Below are positions 1 through 5,830 of a stretch of DNA of 5,830 nt, piece after piece (positions within the stretch are counted from its first letter, which is position 1; each line of letters begins with the position of its first letter). Under the pieces are notes generated by a model, which saw only the letters and a program-made list of their open reading frames with translations, was not told the origin of the DNA and did no database searches. The position numbers and the translations under genes are program-made. The stretch is from Planctomycetia bacterium (GTDB lineage: Bacteria; Planctomycetota; Phycisphaerae; Phycisphaerales; SM1A02). The DNA is taken from contig SYPI01000124.1 in assembly GCA_005804005.1 (NCBI GenBank), positions 1 to 5,830 of the forward strand. Reading direction: 5' to 3'.

Positions 1-279
1 GCAACCACCAACCACTTGGCTGCCACGCTTGGCACAAGCGAGAAACCACACATCAGCCTCCCCAGTGGCCACATTCAGGCGCTGCTGGGATTCGACTCCG
101 AGCGGAACATGCTCCGAATCTGGAACCCCTGGGGTGACAACTTTACCCCTCACGGCGAGCCCGGTCCTCAAAATGGTTACCCGCGGCGGCATGGCGTGTT
201 TGAGATCCCACTTGATGTCGCCCATCGCGGGTTTTCGAGCCTCGTGGTTGAAGTCAGCGATGGGGCCGGGGCTCCATAG
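1..279 (+). CDS. Calpain-like (C2 family) cysteine protease, C-terminal part
   Basis: This is the end of a gene that begins before the window; the frame is open from base 1 and stops with TAG at 277-279, giving 92 residues. Near residue 24 is the motif SGHIQALLGFD, and at residues 38-45 LRIWNPWG. In calpain-type papain-fold proteases the catalytic His lies in a G-H-x-x-x-x-x-G context, and the catalytic Asn lies in an R-x-x-N-P-W-G motif shortly after it, so His24 and Asn42 are the likely catalytic residues. The following segment (GVFEIPL, then FSSLVVEV) fits the end of the calpain protease core. The catalytic Cys would lie upstream, outside the window. A TTG at base 16 could be read as a start, but it would begin in the middle of the catalytic domain and is not credible. 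Substrate and location are unknown. The family call rests on the His and Asn motifs only. Confidence 0.66.
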   Translation, partial: ATTNHLAATLGTSEKPHISLPSGHIQALLGFDSERNMLRIWNPWGDNFTPHGEPGPQNGYPRRHGVFEIPLDVAHRGFSSLVVEVSDGAGAP

Positions 280-311
280 CCCAATCCGCCAGCCTCGCTA
301 GAGCGCACTAC

Positions 312-326
312 CAAGCCGGCGGCTTG
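312..326. terminator. Weak stem-loop between convergent genes
   Basis: CAAGCC and GGCTTG form a perfect 6-bp stem with a 3-base loop, 32 bases after the protease stop codon. It lies between the convergent protease and DUF1697 genes, so it could end transcription from either side. No T-run follows on either strand, so intrinsic termination is uncertain. The rest of the 280-387 gap holds only short G+C-rich inverted repeats and no gene. Confidence 0.3.
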
Positions 327-387
327 ACACCCGAAGGCGCGCGCCCCCCGGCGGCACCGACGCCGCGATTCTGTCGTCCCTCGCGGG

Positions 388-924
388 CTAGCCAACCATC
401 CCCGCCAGTGCCTGCACCGTGTTCCAGTTGCGCATGGTGCACAGACCGCCGGTGGCGCGGTCAATCACCTGATTGGTGAACTTCGACCCAGCCACGCCCT
501 GGGTGAAGTGGATGTACAGGCAGGCCGGGCCACGCGTCACCTGCTCATTCGGGAATCGCTCGACAGCCAATGATTGCCACGCGGCACCGGTTAGCGGCCC
601 GGACAAGAACGCCACATGAAGACACTTCGCCTCCGCGCCTGCCGCGGCACCGGGATGCGCTCGGGCAATCCTGAGAAACGCCTCCGCGCCGATGACAACA
701 ACTCCGGGTTCGAAGCCAGCTACCCGCGCGATCCCGCCCATGGCCTTCCGCGCCACCGCCCCGCCCTGCGCCGCTGGCGCGTCGAACACCGCATTTCCGC
801 TCTGCAGGTAGGTCTGAACCGCCATCGCCCCCGCTCGCATCAGCGCCGCCTTCAGCACCGCCATCGGCAGCCGCTGTTTCCCACCCACATTCACCCCGCG
901 CAGCAGTGCGAAAAACATTGGCAT
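388..924 (-). CDS. DUF1697 family protein
   Basis: This is a complete 178-residue protein of the DUF1697 family, about the usual length. The N-terminal family signature is clear: FALLRGVNVGGKQRLPMAVL at residues 5-24, then QTYLQSGNAVF at 37-47. The C-terminal family hallmark RNWNTV is at 165-170, so the gene looks intact. It has no signal peptide or membrane segment, so it should be cytoplasmic. The biochemical function of the family is not established. Two ATG codons are possible, residue 1 (base 924) and residue 3 (base 918); neither has a Shine-Dalgarno sequence, and I keep the longer form. The gene lies 132 bases downstream of the SulP transporter on the same strand and could be read through from it, but the gap and its own promoter-like hexamer suggest separate expression. 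It is convergent with the protease gene to its left. Confidence 0.9.
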   Translation of the reverse strand: MPMFFALLRGVNVGGKQRLPMAVLKAALMRAGAMAVQTYLQSGNAVFDAPAAQGGAVARKAMGGIARVAGFEPGVVVIGAEAFLRIARAHPGAAAGAEAKCLHVAFLSGPLTGAAWQSLAVERFPNEQVTRGPACLYIHFTQGVAGSKFTNQVIDRATGGLCTMRNWNTVQALAGMVG

Positions 925-931
925 GGGCTCG

Positions 932-937
932 AGCCTA
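932..937 (-). promoter_or_regulatory. Possible -10 hexamer of the DUF1697 gene
   Basis: On the minus strand TAGGCT sits 7 bases before the ATG at 924. It fits the TANNNT core of a -10 element, and this spacing would give a leaderless or nearly leaderless transcript. I see no clear -35 element. The rest of the 925-1056 gap has a 6-bp stem (GGCGGT 1016-1021 with ACCGCC 1026-1031) without a T-run and no gene. Confidence 0.28.
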
Positions 938-1056
938 ACGCGCTGCGGGAACTATCGCTTCTGCGCGAATCCGCACTGATTCAGGACACTTTGGCGCAGG
1001 AACGGTGGCGGAGTTGGCGGTGGCGACCGCCTGCAGCTGGCTGCTCCTGCCCCGCG

Positions 1057-2784
1057 CTAGTGCTGCGTCGGCGCCCGCGCCCGTACCACCTGCTCGGCGG
1101 CCAGCACCGCTTCCTCAATGGTGGCGAAAACCTGCGGCTTCACATTCCACTCAGTGCACGACCGGCGAATCGCCACTCCGGGCTGCTCCTGCAGCCCACC
1201 GATGAACATCGGCACACCGCGCTTCATCAGCGTTGCCGCGGCGCTCTCGAGGTTGACCAGCGCGGTGGCGTCCATGGCGGGAACATCCACCAGATCAAGC
1301 ACCACGGCGCGGGTCTGGTCGTCAACCTGTTCCAGCGCCCGCATGGCGCGCTGAGCCGCGCCGAAAAACATCGGTCCACCAACATCATAGATGCGCACGC
1401 CGGGAATTGTCCGTGCCGCATGCCCCTCTCGATCGGAGATCAACTGCACCGTTGACACTTCCATCATGCGGCGGATGAACAGCAGCCCGGCCAGCGCCAC
1501 GCCGATCAGCACCGCCCAGACCATGTTGGTGGCCACGGTCAGCCCAAGGCAGGTGAGCAGCACGACGACATCCGACCCCGGCGAAGAGCGCACCATGCGC
1601 ACCACATGCCCCAGATCCGCCATGTTCCAGGCCACGAACAGCAGCAGCGCCGCCATTGCCGCCATGGGAACCTGCCCCAGCATCGGCGCCAGCACCAGCA
1701 GCGCCGCCACCAGGAAGGCACATTGCACCACCGCGGCAATCGGGGAGCGCGCCCCGCTTCGCACATTGATCGCTGTCCGGGCAATCGCCCCGGTGGCGGC
1801 AATCCCGCCGAAAAACGGCGCCACGATGTTGCCGATCCCCTGCCCGACCAGTTCGCCATCGGGGTCGTGCCGATGCTCGGTCATGCCGTCGGCCACCACC
1901 GCCGACAGCAACGACTCAATGGCGCCCAGCAGGGCGATGGCCACCGCCGCTGGCAGCAGCGCTTCGACCAGGGCGAGATTGATTTCCGTCCCCCAAGGCA
2001 TCGCCAGCGCCGGAAGCGCCCGCGGAATCCCGCTGGGGGCTTCCGGCGTGGCAAACTTCGACATCACGGTGGCTAACTCGAAACTGGGCCAGATGAGGTG
2101 CGCCAGCCAGGCCACCACGGTCGCCATCAGAATGGCCACCAGCGCTGCGGGCACCCGCTGAATCCAGCGCGACCAAAGGAACAGCGTCACTAGCGTTCCC
2201 ACGCCGATGGCAAAGTCCGGCCAGTGAGTGGTGCCCAGACCCTCCAGCAGCATGACTGTCTTTCCGATGGTGCCCTCCGGCATCCCGGTCACCGTCAGGC
2301 CGAGGAAATCCTTCAGTTGCAGCAGCGCAATCACAATCCCGATTCCCGCAGTGAATCCGGTCACCACCGGGTACGGCACGAGGCTAATGGCTCGGCCCAT
2401 GCGCGCCAGCCCGAGTCCCAGCAGAATCACTCCCGCCATGAGAGTGGCGACCATCAATCCGGAGATGCCATGCGCGTGCACAATTGGCGCCAGAATGACC
2501 ACGAATGCCGCGGTCGGACCCGACACCTGCACCCGACTGCCGCCGAAAATCGCAATCAACGCCCCGGCAACGATCGCCGTGTACAAGCCGTTTTCCGGCC
2601 GAACGCCGACGGCTATTCCCAGAGCCATCGATAACGGCAACCCCACCACGCCAACCGAGAGCCCCGCCATCAGGTCCGACCGAAAATCGCGACGGTTGTA
2701 GCCCTCGGCGATCGCCTCGCGCATCGCGTATGCCACCCCGGACTTCGGACGCAGACCTGCCGGGCGCTGCTTGATTGGATCCAT
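1057..2784 (-). CDS. SulP family anion transporter with STAS domain (DauA-like)
   Basis: This is an integral inner-membrane anion transporter of the SulP (SLC26-type) family, 575 residues with the start chosen here. The membrane part begins with DLMAGLSVGVVGLPLSMALG near residue 37. SGPTAAF near residues 88-94 is the TM3 motif lining the anion site. The block ESLLSAVVADGMTEH near 290, then GELVGQGIGNIVAPFFGG and ATGAIARTAINVRSGA, is the SulP signature. From memory, this block and the following AMAALLLFVAWNM closely match E. coli DauA, a C4-dicarboxylate carrier. Residues about 460-570 form a cytoplasmic STAS domain with DVPAMDATALVNLE at its regulatory loop. The substrate could be sulfate, bicarbonate or C4-dicarboxylates; the neighbouring sulfotransferase favours sulfate, while the sequence favours DauA. 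An in-frame ATG at 2844 would lengthen the protein by 20 residues, but it would overlap the start of the divergent gene. The ATG at 2784 gives a normal N-terminus and is preferred. Confidence 0.93.
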   Translation of the reverse strand: MDPIKQRPAGLRPKSGVAYAMREAIAEGYNRRDFRSDLMAGLSVGVVGLPLSMALGIAVGVRPENGLYTAIVAGALIAIFGGSRVQVSGPTAAFVVILAPIVHAHGISGLMVATLMAGVILLGLGLARMGRAISLVPYPVVTGFTAGIGIVIALLQLKDFLGLTVTGMPEGTIGKTVMLLEGLGTTHWPDFAIGVGTLVTLFLWSRWIQRVPAALVAILMATVVAWLAHLIWPSFELATVMSKFATPEAPSGIPRALPALAMPWGTEINLALVEALLPAAVAIALLGAIESLLSAVVADGMTEHRHDPDGELVGQGIGNIVAPFFGGIAATGAIARTAINVRSGARSPIAAVVQCAFLVAALLVLAPMLGQVPMAAMAALLLFVAWNMADLGHVVRMVRSSPGSDVVVLLTCLGLTVATNMVWAVLIGVALAGLLFIRRMMEVSTVQLISDREGHAARTIPGVRIYDVGGPMFFGAAQRAMRALEQVDDQTRAVVLDLVDVPAMDATALVNLESAAATLMKRGVPMFIGGLQEQPGVAIRRSCTEWNVKPQVFATIEEAVLAAEQVVRARAPTQH

Positions 2785-2834
2785 CGGGTGGCGGAAGATA
2801 GCAAGTCCTCCGAACGCGCCGATAGACTCGAAAG
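2785..2834. promoter_or_regulatory. Compact divergent promoter region
   Basis: These 50 bases separate the preferred SulP start from the sulfotransferase start and must hold both promoters. On the plus strand TAGACT (2823-2828) lies 6 bases before the sulfotransferase ATG. On the minus strand TATCTT (2800-2795) lies 10 bases before the SulP ATG. Both match the -10 consensus at four of six bases. Neither gene has a usable Shine-Dalgarno sequence. The two promoters would face away from each other and share one short segment, so a single bound regulator could affect both. No operator palindrome is obvious. Confidence 0.35.
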
Positions 2835-3419
2835 ATGCCCGCATCGCCGATAGTGGTAGTTACCGGCCTGCCCCGATCAGGCACCAGCCTGGCGATGCAA
2901 ATGCTGGTGGCCGGCGGTATGAGGGCGCTGACCGACGGCGCCCGCCAGGCCGACCCCGACAACCCGCGCGGGTACTTCGAACTGGAAGCGGTGAAGCGCC
3001 TGCCTGCCGAGACCGCTTGGCTGAATGACGCCTCCGGCCGTGTGGTGAAGATCATCCACGCTCTGGTCTCCCACCTGCCAGACGATCGCGACTACCGCGT
3101 GCTGTTCATGCGCCGCGACATTCTTGAGGTGGTTCGCTCGCAGGCCACCATGCTGGCCCGCTGGGGGCACGCGGGATCGTCACTGAGCCCGGAGCGCCTC
3201 GCGGCGGTGTACGCCGCCCAACTGGCCGGCCTCGACAAGTGGCTGGCGGCGCACCCGTGCTTTCGCGTGCTGCAAGTGGACTACTCCTCGCTGGTGAGCT
3301 CGCCACTGGCCGAAGCCGCGGCAATCAACCGATTCCTCGGGGGAGCCCTCGCGGAATCAGCCATGGCCGCAGCGGTCGATCCGTCGCTCTACCGAAACCG
3401 GCTCAAGCCGGTCAACTGA
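2835..3419 (+). CDS. Compact PAPS-type sulfotransferase family protein
   Basis: This is a 194-residue cytoplasmic P-loop protein of the sulfotransferase superfamily, which moves sulfate from PAPS to an acceptor. The 5'-phosphosulfate-binding loop is VVVTGLPRSGTSLAMQML at residues 7-24, directly after the start, which fixes the ATG at 2835. AGG, then ADPDNPRGYFELEAVKRLP at 39-57, and KIIH follow, as in a group of small bacterial sulfotransferases. The 3'-phosphate-binding region is YRVLFMRRDILEVVRSQ at 87-103, with Arg93/Arg94 and Ser102 as likely ligands. VDPSLYRNR near the end completes the fold, so the protein is short but probably not truncated. There is no signal peptide or membrane segment. 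The acceptor cannot be deduced. The gene is divergent from the SulP transporter and convergent with the phosphatase-TPR gene. No Shine-Dalgarno sequence is present; GAAAG directly abuts the ATG. Confidence 0.87.
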   Translation: MPASPIVVVTGLPRSGTSLAMQMLVAGGMRALTDGARQADPDNPRGYFELEAVKRLPAETAWLNDASGRVVKIIHALVSHLPDDRDYRVLFMRRDILEVVRSQATMLARWGHAGSSLSPERLAAVYAAQLAGLDKWLAAHPCFRVLQVDYSSLVSSPLAEAAAINRFLGGALAESAMAAAVDPSLYRNRLKPVN

Positions 3420-3453
3420 GACGCTGCGAAGTACGAACGATCGGGCCGTCCAG

Positions 3454-3493
3454 GTCCGAGTCTCACCGCATCCAACCGGCCCAAGACTCGGGC
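3454..3493 (+). repeat. Inverted repeat between convergent genes
   Basis: CCGAGTCT (3456-3463) and AGACTCGG (3484-3491) are perfect 8-base complements. In plus-strand RNA the stem extends to 10 pairs through a U-G and a G-C pair; on the minus strand one of these becomes a mismatch. The loop is 20 bases. It begins 34 bases after the sulfotransferase stop, so it may end or protect that transcript. It lacks a following T-run, so it is not a classical intrinsic terminator. Nothing else is visible in the 3420-3515 gap. Confidence 0.42.
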
Positions 3494-3515
3494 GGCTCGC
3501 CAGAGCCAACCAACA

Positions 3516-5597
3516 TCAGTTGGATCCAGCTACCTCCCCAGACCACCTCTGTGGGCTGCGTGGATCGTCCGGCGCGTAGCCACTCCCGCCGCTCCCTCCA
3601 CCCAGTCCGCCACGGGACAACAGTTCCTGCTCACGCTTGGCGTGCTCGGCGGCACCAGCCTCGTCGCCATCGGCCCGGGCCAGTTCGCGCAGATACCGGT
3701 GCGCATCGATCAGCCCCGGCTCAAGCGCCAGCGCGAATCCGAAAGAGGTGCGCGCATTGGCGCGATCACCCAGCCAGGCCAGCGCCACACCAAGCAAGTA
3801 GTGCGGCTCAGGAAGTGTGCGTTGACGCTCGGCAGCACTGAGGCACTGCTGCGCAGCCCGCTCGAACTCACCCAGCGCCAGCAGCGCCCGGGCCTGGGCC
3901 ACCAGCGGCGCGGCCGCCCAAGGATCAAACTCCGCAGCCCGCCTCGCCGCGGCCAGCGCCTGCGCCCACCTGCCCTGCATCAGCGCCAGGTCGGCCAGCG
4001 CCTGGGCCAGATCGCCCCGAGCCGCGTGCTGGCGGGCGACTTCATCCCCAACTCGAACTGACTCCTCCATCGCCCCGCTGCGGGCCAGCGCCCCGGCCAG
4101 CAGCAGCGACGCCTCGACGCTCGATCCCACCCGGCTCAGGTAGGCGCGCAACACCGAGGCACACTCACCGAAGCGCCCCGTCTGTAGCAGACACTGCGCC
4201 AAACTCAGGGCAAACCGCGCTTCATCAGGCCGCTGGGCCACCAGCAACTCGAAATCGCTGATCGCCTCCGCTGGCCGCGCGGTAGTCATTCGCACCACCG
4301 AGCGGTTGAACAGACTCTCGCGCTCGACCATCTCCAGTTGCGCCTGCGCATCGGCTGGAAGCGCCGCCATGTAGCCCAAGTCCACCAGTTGCTTGAGTGC
4401 CTGGCGCGCCTCGAATGGGTCGAGCCGTCGCTCGCTGGGGTGCTGGGCCGCGTCGCCGGGTTCACTTTCCCAACTGGGAACGGCCATCAGGGGCGCGCTT
4501 TCAACCGCCTCGAATGCCTCAGCCACCACTCGACCATCCATGTCGGCGCCGACTGGAATGCCGAGCACCGCCAACGCGGTCGGAGTGATGTCCACCACGC
4601 GCGGCGCGCCAACCACCGCGCCACGTTTGAACGGCGCCCCGGTGCACACCAGAACCCCGTAGGTGCGGTGCCACTTGGCTTCCAGCGCGGCGCGATCTTC
4701 CTTCGACTCATCCACAATCACCGGTCGATGGTGGTCGCTGTGAAACCCGTGGTCGGAGAGCAGCATGACCGACCACTCGCCGCGGGTCTGGGCATCCAGC
4801 GCCGCCAGCAGTTCGCCCAGCAGACGATCGTGTTCCACATACAGCTCGTCCATCACCCGGGAAAAAGCCCGCTGATCGGACTTGGCACTATGGGCCATGC
4901 GCGGGGCGCGGAACTCCATGAAGCGGTGACCGAGCGTGTCGATAGTGTCGTGAAACACCATCAGGCAATCGAGCGGCGAAGATGAGGCGACCACCTCCAG
5001 CGCCGCGCCGTGGACGCTGGCCGCCCGGGCCAGTTCCATGCTCAGCACGCTCAGGCGTGAGTCGTCTCTGCGCAGCGAATCGATCCCCGGCACGAATCGC
5101 CGAAGTGTGCCGCGGTCGATCTGGTCGGCGTTCACCACTCGCTTCGCAATGCGCTCGGCCAACTCGGGGGGATGGACCGCGCCAGCCGTGACCGCCTCAC
5201 AGAACAGATTGCTCACGCACGCGCCCGGTAGCGGTTCAGCCGGGTGCGAGGCATACCAGTTCACCACCCCAACCCGCCGCCCCACTTGACTGAGAATGCT
5301 CCAGATGGCCTTGACGCGCCGCGAGGTGCTGCTGGCCACCCGCAACCCAGCCTCGTCTGGCCGGGGCTCTACGAAGTTTAGGATGCCGTGCCGGTCGGCG
5401 TACTTGCCGGTGGCGATGGTGGTCCACAAGAGCGGCGAAAGACGTGGCTCGAGGGTCTGCAGGTTGGCCCGGACCCCACTGGCCACCAGCCGCGCCAGAT
5501 TGGGCATGCGCCCAGCCGCGATCAGCGGATCAGCTAGGCGCCAGTCCGCGGCATCCCAACCCAGAATGAGTAGTCGCTTGGCGTGCTCGACAGCCAC
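3516..5597 (-). CDS. Alkaline phosphatase superfamily (type I phosphodiesterase) hydrolase with C-terminal TPR domain
   Basis: This 693-residue protein joins a metal-dependent phospho- or sulfo-ester hydrolase to a TPR domain. The N-terminal catalytic domain (about 1-370) has the metal ligands of the nucleotide pyrophosphatase/phosphodiesterase family: Asp15 in ILGWDAADW, Asp220 and His224 in DTIDTLGHRF, Asp282 and His283 in LLSDHGFHSD, and His310 in KWHRTYGVL. The nucleophile position lies in RLSPLLWTTIATGK (52-65); aligned on the Trp and the final TG, Ser54 fits best. Residues about 425-660 are helical TPR-like repeats rich in Ala and Leu, for example AQALADLALMQGRWAQALAAA. The tail after 660 is Gly- and Ser-rich and probably disordered. 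No signal peptide or membrane segment is seen, so it should be cytoplasmic. The start is GTG at 5597, because a TAG lies four codons upstream. The substrate is unknown. The gene is convergent with the sulfotransferase. Confidence 0.9.
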   Translation of the reverse strand: MAVEHAKRLLILGWDAADWRLADPLIAAGRMPNLARLVASGVRANLQTLEPRLSPLLWTTIATGKYADRHGILNFVEPRPDEAGLRVASSTSRRVKAIWSILSQVGRRVGVVNWYASHPAEPLPGACVSNLFCEAVTAGAVHPPELAERIAKRVVNADQIDRGTLRRFVPGIDSLRRDDSRLSVLSMELARAASVHGAALEVVASSSPLDCLMVFHDTIDTLGHRFMEFRAPRMAHSAKSDQRAFSRVMDELYVEHDRLLGELLAALDAQTRGEWSVMLLSDHGFHSDHHRPVIVDESKEDRAALEAKWHRTYGVLVCTGAPFKRGAVVGAPRVVDITPTALAVLGIPVGADMDGRVVAEAFEAVESAPLMAVPSWESEPGDAAQHPSERRLDPFEARQALKQLVDLGYMAALPADAQAQLEMVERESLFNRSVVRMTTARPAEAISDFELLVAQRPDEARFALSLAQCLLQTGRFGECASVLRAYLSRVGSSVEASLLLAGALARSGAMEESVRVGDEVARQHAARGDLAQALADLALMQGRWAQALAAARRAAEFDPWAAAPLVAQARALLALGEFERAAQQCLSAAERQRTLPEPHYLLGVALAWLGDRANARTSFGFALALEPGLIDAHRYLRELARADGDEAGAAEHAKREQELLSRGGLGGGSGGSGYAPDDPRSPQRWSGEVAGSN

Positions 5598-5603
5598 CCG
5601 GGC

Positions 5604-5609
5604 AAACTA
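5604..5609 (-). promoter_or_regulatory. Possible -10 hexamer of the phosphatase-TPR gene
   Basis: On the minus strand TAGTTT lies 6 bases before the GTG start at 5597 and fits TANNNT. Its TAG is also the in-frame stop that bounds the reading frame, so the match may be incidental. The gene needs its own promoter, because a strong terminator lies just upstream at 5655-5689. Confidence 0.25.
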
Positions 5610-5654
5610 CGCGCCCGCTGGACTCCCCGCAGGCGGCAAAGTGAGGCATGCAGC

Positions 5655-5689
5655 AAAACGAAGCGGGCGGCCATTGCTGGCCGCCCGCT
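5655..5689 (-). terminator. Strong intrinsic terminator of the sorting-tail gene
   Basis: On the minus strand AGCGGGCGGCCA and TGGCCGCCCGCT form a perfect 12-bp, mostly G-C stem (5689-5678 with 5673-5662). The loop is GCAA, a stable GNRA tetraloop. TCGTTTT follows directly at 5661-5655. This is a classical intrinsic terminator, 22 bases after the stop codon at 5712. On the plus strand no T-run follows, so it works in one direction. It insulates the phosphatase-TPR gene from upstream transcription. Confidence 0.82.
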
Positions 5690-5711
5690 CGTTGAATCAC
5701 TTGGTGACCGC

Positions 5712-5830
5712 TTAGCGCCGTCGCTTTGAGATCAGCCCAGCCAAGCCCAAGAGCGCAATCGCGCCCGGAGCCGGAATGGGGTTCACCGCGATGGCCGTAG
5801 CAGCCGCACCCTCGTACCAAATGCCGAGGA
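5712..5830 (-). CDS. Exported protein with PEP-CTERM-like (PAPG) sorting tail, C-terminal part
   Basis: This is the C-terminal end of a gene that begins beyond the right edge of the window. Thirty-eight complete codons are read, ending in TAA at 5714-5712. The end reads VNPIPAPG, then AIALLGLAGLIS, then KRRR. This is the three-part layout of a PEP-CTERM sorting signal: a short Pro-containing motif, a hydrophobic stretch and an Arg-rich end. Such tails send exported proteins to an exosortase, which cleaves near the motif. Here the motif is PAPG and the hydrophobic part is only about 12 residues, a form I associate with planctomycetes. The preceding LGIWYEGAAATAIAV would be the end of the mature extracellular domain, whose function cannot be told. 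The gene ends in the strong terminator at 5655-5689. Confidence 0.8.
   Translation of the reverse strand, partial: LGIWYEGAAATAIAVNPIPAPGAIALLGLAGLISKRRR

Noticed and set aside
1016..1031. GGCGGT/ACCGCC stem after the transporter gene as its terminator
   Set aside because: It is a 6-bp stem in very G+C-rich sequence with no T-run on the minus strand, so it is no stronger than chance.
616..1455. A 279-codon plus-strand open frame across the DUF1697 gene and the transporter's end
   Set aside because: It lies antisense to two well-supported genes, shows no recognisable domain and is rich in Arg, His and Pro, as expected of a frame shadow in G+C-rich DNA.
1391..2161. A 256-codon plus-strand open frame antisense to the SulP gene
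   Set aside because: Its Ser-, Ala- and Thr-rich translation has no domain and mirrors the transporter codons; the SulP family match on the other strand is unambiguous.
2384..3055. A 223-codon minus-strand open frame across the divergent promoter region
   Set aside because: It runs out of frame through the SulP N-terminus and antisense through the sulfotransferase start; both of those genes have clear family motifs.
3397..3412. ACCGGC/GCCGGT stem at the end of the sulfotransferase gene as a terminator
   Set aside because: It lies inside the coding sequence, has only 6 pairs and is not followed by a T-run.
3239..3841. A 200-codon plus-strand open frame running past the sulfotransferase end
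   Set aside because: It begins inside the sulfotransferase in another frame and ends antisense to the TPR gene; the translation is low in information and matches nothing I recognise.
4338..4985. A 215-codon plus-strand open frame antisense to the hydrolase domain
   Set aside because: The opposite strand encodes the conserved metal-binding motifs of the phosphatase; this frame has no motif of its own.

Overview
This is a G+C-rich bacterial window, most likely from a member of the Planctomycetota (Phycisphaerae-like). The lineage is inferred. The gene at the right edge ends in a planctomycete-style variant of the PEP-CTERM surface-sorting tail, with PAPG in place of PEP, then a short hydrophobic stretch and KRRR. 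The left edge holds the end of a calpain-like protease. None of the four complete genes has a convincing Shine-Dalgarno sequence, and one starts with GTG. No RNA gene, insertion sequence, CRISPR array or phage gene is visible.

Layout from left to right: (1) 1-279, plus strand, the C-terminal end of a calpain-like (C2 family) cysteine protease with the catalytic His and Asn regions. (2) 388-924, minus strand, a complete DUF1697 protein. (3) 1057-2784, minus strand, a SulP-family anion transporter with a C-terminal STAS domain, very like E. coli DauA in its signature region. (4) 2835-3419, plus strand, a compact PAPS-type sulfotransferase, divergent from the transporter across only 50 bases. 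(5) 3516-5597, minus strand, a 693-residue alkaline-phosphatase-superfamily hydrolase fused to a TPR domain, convergent with the sulfotransferase. (6) 5712-5830, minus strand, the C-terminal end of an exported protein with the PAPG sorting tail, followed by a strong intrinsic terminator at 5655-5689.

The central part, genes 3 to 5, is the most suggestive. An anion transporter (possibly for sulfate), a sulfotransferase and a cytoplasmic phospho/sulfo-ester hydrolase with a protein-interaction domain lie side by side. They could supply, add and remove sulfate or phosphate groups on some cell-surface or lipid molecule. However, the genes are divergent and convergent rather than one operon, and the transporter resembles a C4-dicarboxylate carrier, so the link is a hypothesis.

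All four complete genes have a TANNNT hexamer 6 to 10 bases before the start codon. This would fit leaderless or nearly leaderless transcription. The gaps between genes are all under 135 bases and hold stem-loops or promoter-like sites but no further genes that I can support.
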